This document shows positions 14,961 through 23,000 of a DNA stretch of 25,655 nucleotides, one piece after another (position 1 is the first letter of the stretch; each line of letters starts with the position of its first letter). The position numbers and the translations under genes were made by a program. The stretch lies in assembly GCA_039798265.1 (NCBI GenBank), contig JBDKGH010000082.1:1-25655 (forward strand). Reading direction: 5' to 3'. The DNA is from JBDKGH01 sp039798265. GTDB taxonomy: Bacteria > Bacteroidota > Bacteroidia > Flavobacteriales_D > Sanyastnellaceae. The notes below the pieces were generated by a model. That model worked only from the letters and a program-made list of their open reading frames with translations. It ran no database searches and was not told the DNA's origin.

Positions 14961-16310
14961 ATGAAAGACATGAAGACACTCATCAAAAACGCAACTCTTG
15001 TAAATGAAATGTCCATCACGCTAAGTGATGTGCTCATCCACAATGATATGATCGATGCTGTGGCACCTGCGGGTACTATCAATGCCGCAGAAGCAGATCG
15101 CGTAATAGATGCTACAGGATTGCATTTGTTTCCCGGTGTAATTGATGATCAAGTGCATTTTCGCGAACCTGGTTTAACGCACAAGGGAGATTTATATACC
15201 GAACCTAAAGCGGCTGTGGCAGGTGGCGTTACGAGTTACATGGAAATGCCGAACACCAATCCGCCAGCCTTGACGGTGGAGTTGTTGGAAGAAAAATACA
15301 GCCGCGCACATGAAGTCTCATTGGCCAATTATTCGTTCTTCATGGGTACGAGTAATACCAACTTAGACGAAATAAAAAAGATCGATCCTACACAGGTGTG
15401 TGGATTAAAAATATTCATGGGATCGAGCACGGGCAACTTGGTGGTGGATAACGAAGAGGCGTTAGAAGCTGTTTTCAAAGAAGTGAAAATGCTCATCGCT
15501 ACACACTGTGAAGACGACCCGATGATCAAACAGAATATGGCGAAGTACCAAGCGGAATACGGCGACGATATTCCAGCTCAATTTCACCCGCTGATTCGAA
15601 GCGAAGAGGCCTGCTACAAATCCAGTAGCTATGCGGTTTCTTTGGCTAAAAAGTACGGCACGCGTCTGCATATTTTGCACATCAGTACGGCTAAAGAATT
15701 GGAGCTATTCCGAAACGATATTCCGCTGAAGGAAAAACACATTACAGCCGAAGCATGCATACATCACCTTTGGTTTAGCGAGGAAGATTATTTAACCCAT
15801 GGAAACAACATCAAGTGGAATCCTGCGGTGAAAAAAGCTTCTGACCGAATGGCCATTCGGGAGGCGGTGAAAGACGGACGTATAGATGTGATCGCCACGG
15901 ATCACGCCCCTCATACGAAAGAAGAAAAAGCACAACTATACGCGAAAGCCCCGTCGGGCGGGCCTCTCATTCAACATACATTAGTGGCTATGCTCGATAT
16001 GTATCACCAAGGTGTTTTTTCCTTGGAATTGATCGCCGATAAAATGTCGCATAAAGTGGCTGAGCTTTTTGAGATCGACCGCCGCGGATATGTGCGCGAA
16101 GGTTACTACGCCGACTTGGTATTGGTAAACCTCAACGAGCCTTGGCAAGTCACCGAAAACAACTTATTGTATAAATGCCAATGGTCGCCATTTGAAGGGT
16201 ACACGTTTCAATCGAAAGTGAAGCATACCTTTGTAAACGGACATCATGTTTACAACAATGGTCAATTCGATGAATCTAAAAAGGGACAACGTCTTACGTT
16301 CAATAGATAA
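14961..16310 (+). CDS. pyrC: Dihydroorotase, divergent Bacteroidota type
   Basis: The product is 449 aa from the ATG at 14961. An ATG at 14970 (MKTLIKNATLVNE) is also possible. It belongs to the amidohydrolase superfamily. Blocks seen are PGVIDDQVHFREPGLTHKGD (58-77), MEMPNTNPPA, CGLKIFMGSSTGNL (147-160, with a Lys that would be the carboxylated metal ligand), ATHCEDD (H182), LHILHIST (H240) and VIATDHAPHTKEEK (D314). The enzyme closes carbamoyl aspartate to dihydroorotate in pyrimidine synthesis. The first metal motif, normally HxH, reads QVH here (Q64, H66). I recall the same DDQVHFREPG in other Bacteroidota, so it looks like a clade trait and not decay. The late loop APSGGPLIQHT also differs from the usual FGxxGLET. 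A lipoprotein gene follows after 4 nt. Confidence 0.9.
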   Translation: MKDMKTLIKNATLVNEMSITLSDVLIHNDMIDAVAPAGTINAAEADRVIDATGLHLFPGVIDDQVHFREPGLTHKGDLYTEPKAAVAGGVTSYMEMPNTNPPALTVELLEEKYSRAHEVSLANYSFFMGTSNTNLDEIKKIDPTQVCGLKIFMGSSTGNLVVDNEEALEAVFKEVKMLIATHCEDDPMIKQNMAKYQAEYGDDIPAQFHPLIRSEEACYKSSSYAVSLAKKYGTRLHILHISTAKELELFRNDIPLKEKHITAEACIHHLWFSEEDYLTHGNNIKWNPAVKKASDRMAIREAVKDGRIDVIATDHAPHTKEEKAQLYAKAPSGGPLIQHTLVAMLDMYHQGVFSLELIADKMSHKVAELFEIDRRGYVREGYYADLVLVNLNEPWQVTENNLLYKCQWSPFEGYTFQSKVKHTFVNGHHVYNNGQFDESKKGQRLTFNR

Positions 16311-16314
16311 GAAT

Positions 16315-16674
16315 ATGCGCAGAATTTTGATCGTAGGAATGGTATGGCTATTTGCAGCTTCGTGCGGCGATGATGGCTCTCCTCAACAACCATTGATGGA
16401 TCAAGAATCGTTCACTCAATTGTTGCTCGAGGTGCGATTGGTGGAAGGTATGTACAGTATTCACTACCGAAATATTGATCAACAAGAAGGACAATTAGCT
16501 GATTATTTCAAGGTGGTTTTTGTCAAATATGGTGTTACCCGGGAGCAATTTGAACAAAGCTATAAAGCGTATAGTGCGGATGGCAACGCTATTCTAGAAA
16601 TAGAAAAGGAAGTAGGGGAAAGGTTGTCAAAAATGCAGGCCGAAAATCAACAACAAATCTTGAAGGACAAATAG
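16315..16674 (+). CDS. Small DUF4296-like lipoprotein
   Basis: The product is 119 aa from the ATG at 16315. A longer reading frame open from 16246 overlaps dihydroorotase and is rejected because the ATG gives a proper lipoprotein signal, MRRILIVGMVWLFAASC, with lipobox AASC and Cys17. The mature part is almost all helical and charged (SFTQLLLEVRLVEGMYSIHY, then KYGVTREQFEQSYKAYSADG, then EIEKEVGERLSKMQAEN). This matches the DUF4296 pattern as I recall it, including a methionine or tyrosine-rich first helix. It is probably anchored to the inner or outer membrane facing the periplasm, with function unknown. It starts 4 nt after the pyrC stop and is therefore almost certainly cotranscribed, though no pyrimidine link is implied. 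It converges on the epimerase gene with 9 nt between the two stop codons and no terminator. Confidence 0.85.
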   Translation: MRRILIVGMVWLFAASCGDDGSPQQPLMDQESFTQLLLEVRLVEGMYSIHYRNIDQQEGQLADYFKVVFVKYGVTREQFEQSYKAYSADGNAILEIEKEVGERLSKMQAENQQQILKDK

Positions 16675-16683
16675 ATTGGGCCC

Positions 16684-17685
16684 TTAGAGGCTTTTGAAAA
16701 AACGTCCAGCTTGATCTACCGCTTGTTGAATGGGCTGAAATTCGAAATCCAATTCACGGATCAGTTTGTCGTTGGTGTAGTGAAAACGCACCTGTGCATT
16801 TTTGGTGGTTTCTTTGGTAACGAGCGCTCTTTTTCCAGTCAATAATTCTTTCAAAAATTCCACGACACGCCCCATAAAAAGAAGTGTGGGTGTAGCTATG
16901 CGAGCTATTGGTTTTTTGCCCAAAGCAGTACCGATCATATTGAACACCTCATGCATACTCAAGCTTTCGCTAACTAAAATGTAGCGTTGACCACTTATTC
17001 TTTTCTGCACTAAATCCACCATGGCGCGGGCCACATCGGAGGCACTTACAAAGCCTGTTCCACCGGGAGGATAGGCTGGCAGACCCTCATTTATTTTGCT
17101 GAAAACATTCGTGCTACTGCGGTGGGGATCGCCAGGGCCTATGATAAATCCGGGGTTGACAATAACCGCCTGAAGGCCTTCCTGAATGCCTCGCCAAACT
17201 TCCATTTCAGAAAGGTATTTGGTGATGCCGTAATGCGTATTCAGTGAAGAATTTTCCCATTCGTTTTTTTCAGAAAGTGTTTGGCCGTCAACCGTACGAC
17301 CAATGGCCGCTATGGAGCTTACATGACAAAGCTGAGCAGTATTTAATCCAATGCAAGCATTGACCACATTTGCGGTGCCTTCAATGTTGATTTTGTACAT
17401 CTCTTGGCGGTCTTTTCGGTGATAAGAAACAACGGCGGCGCAATGATAAACCACTTCGCACCCTTGCATGGCTTCTAGCAGAGAGGGAACATCCATCACG
17501 TCGCCTTCTACCCATTCAATTTGGCCAAACAAGTTGCTCGATTGATAAAAATCAAAGATGCGCTGTACCATCGCTTTGCTGGTTGATGAGCGATATAAGG
17601 CCCGTACCTGCTTTCCGCGAGAAAGCAGTTCCAGCATTACATGTGTACCCAATATGCCCGTAGAACCAGTTACCAATGAGATCAT
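16684..17685 (-). CDS. NAD-dependent epimerase/dehydratase (extended SDR)
   Basis: The product is 333 aa from the ATG at 17685. The TTG at 17703 would add six residues before the Rossmann strand, with the TACTTTTA promoter-like box in between, and is rejected. MISLVTGSTGILGTHVMLEL begins directly with the nucleotide-binding strand, with the TGxxGxxG motif at 6-13. VEGDVMD supplies the acidic adenine-contact strand, and HCAAVVSY is the NAG-like motif. The catalytic triad is Ser (HVSSIAAIG) plus YGITK (Y152, K156). The C-terminal half (IIGPGDPHRSSTNVFSKI and beyond) is typical of dihydroflavonol-4-reductase-like or sterol-dehydrogenase-like members. The substrate is unknown. It diverges from uvrC across 74 bp. 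I recall this family near dihydroorotase and DUF4296 genes in Flavobacteriia, a context that gives no direct functional clue. Confidence 0.88.
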   Translation of the reverse strand: MISLVTGSTGILGTHVMLELLSRGKQVRALYRSSTSKAMVQRIFDFYQSSNLFGQIEWVEGDVMDVPSLLEAMQGCEVVYHCAAVVSYHRKDRQEMYKINIEGTANVVNACIGLNTAQLCHVSSIAAIGRTVDGQTLSEKNEWENSSLNTHYGITKYLSEMEVWRGIQEGLQAVIVNPGFIIGPGDPHRSSTNVFSKINEGLPAYPPGGTGFVSASDVARAMVDLVQKRISGQRYILVSESLSMHEVFNMIGTALGKKPIARIATPTLLFMGRVVEFLKELLTGKRALVTKETTKNAQVRFHYTNDKLIRELDFEFQPIQQAVDQAGRFFKSL

Positions 17686-17727
17686 GCCGTAAAAGTAGTT
17701 CAAGAATGCACTTCTTAACCCTTACCC

Positions 17728-17756
17728 TTGTGTAAGAAATAGCTTAGGTATATTTG
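17728..17756 (+). promoter_or_regulatory. Bacteroidota-type promoter of uvrC (TTG-N18-TATATTTG)
   Basis: TTG at 17728-17730, an 18-nt spacer and TATATTTG at 17749-17756 match the Bacteroidota primary-sigma consensus in both elements and in spacing. It is the best promoter in the window. The uvrC GTG starts only 3 nt after the box, so transcription would begin at or very near the start codon. Confidence 0.75.
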
Positions 17757-17759
17757 TCT

Positions 17760-19571
17760 GTGGAGTTTTCGGAGCACATACAATCTATTTTGCGCATTCT
17801 ACCCGATAAACCAGGTGTTTATCAGTATTTTGATGCAGAGGGAAATATCCTATATGTGGGAAAAGCCAAGGTGCTTAAAAATCGCGTAAGCTCCTATTTC
17901 ACCAAACAGCGATTTGAAAGCGGCAAAACGACCATTTTGGTTCGAAAAATAGCCGATATCAAATACATCGTGGTGGAGAGTGAAATGGATGCCCTTTTAC
18001 TCGAAAACTCCCTCATCAAAAAGTACAAGCCGCGCTATAACATTGCGCTGAAGGACGATAAAACCTACCCGAGTATTGTTATCAAAAACGAAGATTATCC
18101 GCGCGTTTTTGCTACCCGACAAATCATAAAAGACGGTTCCGAATACCACGGTCCCTTTGCTTCTGCGAAGAACATGCACACCGTGTTGGATTTGGTCAAA
18201 AAATTATATCCCATACGCACCTGCTCTTTGGCCTTAACGCCAAAGAACATTGAAGCAGGAAAATTTAAAGTGTGTTTGGAGTATCACTTGGGCAACTGCA
18301 AAGGCCCATGTGAAGGCCATCAATCGCTGGCGGACTATGATCAGAATGTGGATCAGATTCGTCGCATTATCAAAGGAAATTACGGTGAAGCCCTTCGTGA
18401 ATTGCGCTCGCTGATGCAGCAACTGGTGGCGGAATACAAATTTGAAGATGCTCATTTTTTAAAAGAAAAAATTGAAGCACTCGAAAATTTCCAAACGAAG
18501 AGCACGGTGGTGAGTCCTACGATACACAACGTAGAAACCTTTGCCATTGCCTCTGATGAAACCGCTGGATATGTGCATTACCTCAAGGTAAACAACGGTG
18601 TTATCGTCCAGAGTTATGCCATGGAGTTGAAGAAAAAAATGGAGGAGACCGATGCGGAGTTGCTGGAGTATGCTATCGTAGACATTCGCGATCGCTTCCA
18701 AAGCACCTCGAAAGAAGTGTTGGTGAATCATGAGTTGGAGCTCGAATTGCCGGGAGTAGAATTATTTATTCCACAGCGTGGCGACAAGCGCAAGCTACTG
18801 GAATTAGCGCAGCGCAATGCAACACACGGCATGATGGACGCGCACAAGCAACAAGCCTTTGTAGATCCGGAGCGCCACACCAATCGCATTTTGGAAACAG
18901 CGAAAAAGGATTTACACCTCAAAGAATTACCCGTTCATATAGAATGTTTCGATAACTCGAACATACAAGGAACCAATCCCGTGAGTGCATGTGTGGTATT
19001 TAAAAATGCCAAGCCCAGCAAAGCCGACTACCGTAAATTCAATGTAAAAACTGTTGTGGGTCCTAATGACTTTGACACCATGAAAGAAGCGGTATATCGA
19101 CGTTATCACCGCTTGTTGGAAGAAGAACAACCGTTGCCGCAGCTCATCATCATCGACGGCGGTAAAGGACAGTTGGGAGCGGCGATGGAGAGTCTAGCCA
19201 ATCTTGGTATATATGGTCAAGTGGCGGTCATCGGTATTGCTAAGCGATTAGAAGAAATTTATTTCCCAGGCGATTCGCTACCATTATATCTCGACAAGCG
19301 ATCGGAAACCTTAAAGCTCATACAGCAATTGCGTGACGAAGCCCACCGTTTTGGACTATCGCACCACCGCGATCGCCGCAGTAAAGAAGCGCTTCGTTCG
19401 GAGATCACGGAAATACCAGGCGTTGGTTTCCGCACCACACAAGCGCTTATTGTTCACTTCAAAACCGTGGCTCGCATCAAATCCGCCACCCTCGAAGAAC
19501 TCGAACAAGCCGTAAATAAAAAGATGGCGAAGATTGTGTGGACGTATTTTAAAAGCGCTGATGAGAACTAG
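17760..19571 (+). CDS. uvrC: Excinuclease ABC subunit C
   Basis: The product is 603 aa from a GTG at 17760. A TTG at 17754 is inside the promoter box and is rejected. UvrC makes both incisions in nucleotide excision repair together with UvrAB. The N-terminal GIY-YIG nuclease is seen as KPGVYQYFDAEGNILYVGKAK (about 17-37). Four Cys at about 155, 172, 180 and 184 match the reported UvrC Fe-S site. The UVR (UvrB-binding) motif spans about 203-244 (EYKFEDAHFLKEKIEALENF). The RNase H-like domain carries ECFDNSNIQGTNPVSA (D398) and IIIDGGKGQLGAA (D466), with H529 in RDEAHRF. A helix-hairpin-helix region (TEIPGVGFRTTQALIVHF) closes the protein. Length and all domains are normal. It is transcribed divergently from the epimerase and is probably monocistronic. 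Confidence 0.97.
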   Translation: MEFSEHIQSILRILPDKPGVYQYFDAEGNILYVGKAKVLKNRVSSYFTKQRFESGKTTILVRKIADIKYIVVESEMDALLLENSLIKKYKPRYNIALKDDKTYPSIVIKNEDYPRVFATRQIIKDGSEYHGPFASAKNMHTVLDLVKKLYPIRTCSLALTPKNIEAGKFKVCLEYHLGNCKGPCEGHQSLADYDQNVDQIRRIIKGNYGEALRELRSLMQQLVAEYKFEDAHFLKEKIEALENFQTKSTVVSPTIHNVETFAIASDETAGYVHYLKVNNGVIVQSYAMELKKKMEETDAELLEYAIVDIRDRFQSTSKEVLVNHELELELPGVELFIPQRGDKRKLLELAQRNATHGMMDAHKQQAFVDPERHTNRILETAKKDLHLKELPVHIECFDNSNIQGTNPVSACVVFKNAKPSKADYRKFNVKTVVGPNDFDTMKEAVYRRYHRLLEEEQPLPQLIIIDGGKGQLGAAMESLANLGIYGQVAVIGIAKRLEEIYFPGDSLPLYLDKRSETLKLIQQLRDEAHRFGLSHHRDRRSKEALRSEITEIPGVGFRTTQALIVHFKTVARIKSATLEELEQAVNKKMAKIVWTYFKSADEN

Positions 19572-20078
19572 TAAAATTCGATGAAAGGATAATTGAATTA
19601 ACAAAGTAATTCGTTCTGTAGTTTCTTAATTCTTGAGGTGTAAATTTTATAAATTGCGAAAACTCATTAAATAAACATTTGTGAAATGGGCGACTGGTCT
19701 TGGATTGTCTGAAGAGGGGCTATTTGAATTCAACTAATTTTATTCCAGAACGAACCAGATTGTTGATAAAATGTTTGTAATCCCAAAATTTCATTTAAAT
19801 TTTTTATAAAAATATTCCTAAGTTTATTCTATCATTAATGAGCGTTTTTTATTTTTTAATCACTACTAAAACCAATTATTTCTTTCTTACTTTAGAAACA
19901 ACCCTAAACTTTTTCAATCTTTTCGATATTGACATCTGGACTAGTTTATAATCAATCATCGATTTGGTATTTGTTTGAAACACATCAACTGATTCTTCTT
20001 TGTTTTTACCTTAAACTGATTCAATTCTAAGTTGAATTATCGCGTGAGTTTTTTTTACTAACTAATCATTTTCGCAAC
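19572..20078. other. AT-rich intergenic region, no gene seen
   Basis: About 507 bp are strikingly AT-rich with long T and A runs. No reading frame over a few codons looks coding, and I see no tRNA, no clear uvrC terminator and no insertion-sequence ends. It holds two copies of AACTGATTC (19987-19995 and 20014-20022, 27 bp apart). An inverted repeat ATTCAA-N7-TTGAAT (20019-20037) overlaps the second copy. Just before the next gene is a CATTTTCG box. It probably carries the 3' end of the uvrC transcript and regulatory DNA for the large cargo gene. Confidence 0.6.
20019..20037. promoter_or_regulatory. Possible operator: inverted repeat with overlapping direct repeat
   Basis: ATTCAA (20019-20024) and TTGAAT (20032-20037) are separated by 7 nt, about 40 nt before the cargo gene ATG. 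They overlap the second AACTGATTC copy. The elements are short and the surroundings AT-rich, so chance is a real alternative. Confidence 0.2.
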
Positions 20079-23000
20079 ATGAAAAAAATTGCTTTAATAC
20101 AAGGCAGGTTATTCCTTTGCCTAATAATTTCAATCTTTTTGTCGGCTAATTTTGTTCATTCTCAGGCTCCATTATGGATCATGGGGAATAAATTGGTTGA
20201 TTTCAGTTCGACTGTGCCTGAGGTGTCTGATTTGCCTCAGCCAGGCACTAATCCCAATTTGCATTATACAGGACAGATCCCTCAAAAAGGACAATCTTGT
20301 CAATTTGATAATAATGGAGACCTGCTTTTTTTTATTATCGATGGAAGTATATTTGATGCCGAGGGTTATTTGATAGCAAAGGGGGTTTCATCAATCCTTG
20401 ATTTAACCTCTACTCAATTAGTGCCTAATCAAGTACCATTTTATGGTGGAGATATAGGTATAACCTCAGTACCAGGTTTTTGTGATAAGTTCTACATTTT
20501 CACTACGAGTACAATAGAAAATAGTAATTTGTGCGTGCTTTGTAGCGTTTTAGATATGTCGCTACAAAATCCAAATTTCCCTAATGAACCTGAGAGAAGG
20601 GGGAGTCTCCTAAGTTATGAATTGAATGAAATTAATGGTGAATTAGACTATTTTTTTAGTTATGAAGGGGATTATACATACGTGGAGGGTACTTTCTTAG
20701 CCTTAACAGATCCTGTGGCATTAAAGAATGATTCTCATTCAATGGAGTTGGTAGAGGTATCTGAGTCTAAAAAATTGCTGGTGCTTTCAGGTCGGAAAGA
20801 TGGAATGCTTGCTTTTCGTTTTGAACCGGCTTTGATAGTAGCAGCTGATAATTGCTCATCATATAATCCTGATTTTGGCCAAGGATATTATTATGGCAGT
20901 GTTGAGGCATACGATGATTGGTATTCTCCGAATTATACACTTGCCGCCATATCCATAGATTGTAATTCACCCGATTGGGAATCTAATAATGCTGTGTCCA
21001 TTAGTTCCTTAAGCTTGAATGGACAGATTTCTAGTACTATAATGATTCCAACGGGCACACAAGATTTTGAACATAATTTGCTAACAAGTTTAGAATTTTC
21101 ACCTAATGGAGAATATTTATGGTTTACTCGGAATAATGCGCCAGAAATTGGTGTAATTAATTTAAGTAACTATACAGTTAGTTTCCCTTTGGAGGGTGAT
21201 TTATCAAATTTTGCATTTAGTGAGCTGGAGAGTCAAAGTAATGAACAAAAAAGTGACGTTATTTACCTATGTTCTAGTACTGCACTTTTCAAAATCACTG
21301 CACCTAATGCACCTGAAAATAGCGCCCTAGAAGAGGTGAGTTGGGGAGGCGGGTTAGAGCCTAACACAATGAATGTTTTTACTTCTGGTAATAATATAAA
21401 ATCCATACAATTTCAGAACGCCAGTGGCTATAACTTGGTTAACTCTATTTCAGCTAATAACTGTTGTCACGATTTTGCCGAAATTGAAAATATCACTCCT
21501 TCAGAAATTAATACTTCTAATGACGGTACATGGATGGACGGTGCAAATCCTTTTAACAATCAGACTTCGCCTATAAGGGTCATGGGAGATTTGATTTTTC
21601 GAGATGGAACGGTAACTACGCTCTATAACATGACATTTGAGTTTGATGCAGACGCTAATGTGATCATTGAAAAGGGAGCAAAGGTGAGTATGTATAATAC
21701 CCGATTTACATCTCTGACTTGTGATGCTGTATTATGGCCCGGGGTCGATCTGTTGGGAACAACAACTTCTAGCAATAGTATTGACCAAAACCCTATGTTT
21801 GGGTCGGATCAAGGTTATTTATTTATGTTTAATTCGACGATTGAGAATGCAAAAATTGGAGTTGATGTCGGAACTTATGCTTTAAACAAAGGAGGTGGTG
21901 TTCTTATTGCAATTAACAGCACATTTAGGAATAACGTTGATGGAGTCATTTTTAGGAAGTATAGATTCACGAATTCCAGTGGCTTTGTTCAGAATAAATC
22001 TAAGTTTACCAATTGCACGTTTATTACTGACGCACATCTAAACGGATCCGGAATAAATCCAAATAAGCATGTACAATTGCTAGGAGTGGATAAAATTCTA
22101 TTTTCTGATTGTTCATTCATGAATACTACTGATCTCGGTGTCTATAACTGGTCTCAGCGAGGCACAGGATTGTATTCTAAGAATTCTAGTTTCACAGTAG
22201 ATGGTTCTAATGATCCTTATTGGACAACTAATGATAATGACCAAACGACATTTTATAAGTTAAGATATGGGATTGATTGTAACTCATCACATCTTCCATA
22301 TTGCACTTATACATGCAAGGAACAAGAGTTTCAGTATTGTCTGTATGGTATTGTGAGTGTTACAACGGATAATGTTAAAATAACTTTGAATAATTTTACT
22401 ATGCCTGATGCTTCAGGTATAAGCCTCAATTTTGATATCACAGAAAGAGGAATTTATTTAGCGAGTAGCACAGGGTATGTTGTTGAACAAAACTCTTTTG
22501 TTGGATATGATGATAGTTCTAATCCTGGCGTGTTTCCAAGGGCAGTTGGTATTTGGGTGAAAGAAAGTGGAGTCTTGGCCAATAAGATAAGAAACAATGA
22601 TTTTAACAAACTACTTTTAGGAACGTACATATCGGGAAAGAATAAAAATAGTAGTATATCCAATAGTATTGGTTTGGAAATTTTATGCAATACTTATGGG
22701 GGTAATTCTAATGATATTATTCGGGCAGCTAACTCCACCATAAGAAGGAATCAGGGAGGAGATATTACAACAATAAATGGTACTAACACTTTTTCAAAAG
22801 CAGGAAATCAGTTTTCTGCCGAAATAGGAACAGGATCGAGTGTTGACTTTTTGATCGCTCCTAACAACACTGACATGACGAATTATTATTGCCACAATAA
22901 CTTTATAACAATTCCAGATCAGAGTGGAATCAACAATTGGAACGTTGATTTGTTGAATGTCATTGTACAGCCGGCCAGTTTGTCTCCTTATGATTGTCCA

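Noticed and set aside
16679..16684. GGGCCC palindrome between convergent stop codons as a terminator
   Set aside because: A 6-bp palindrome without loop space or T tract cannot act as an intrinsic terminator. The two genes simply converge with 9 nt between them.
17721..17737. CTTAC-N6-GTAAG inverted repeat in the epimerase-uvrC divergent region as an operator
   Set aside because: The arms are only 5 bp, and the sequence is largely accounted for by the uvrC -33 element and neighbouring bases.
19686..19712. Tiny open frame MGDWSWIV with two Trp codons as an attenuation leader
   Set aside because: Eight codons in AT-rich intergenic DNA, with no downstream tryptophan gene and no alternative hairpins. 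Chance is sufficient.
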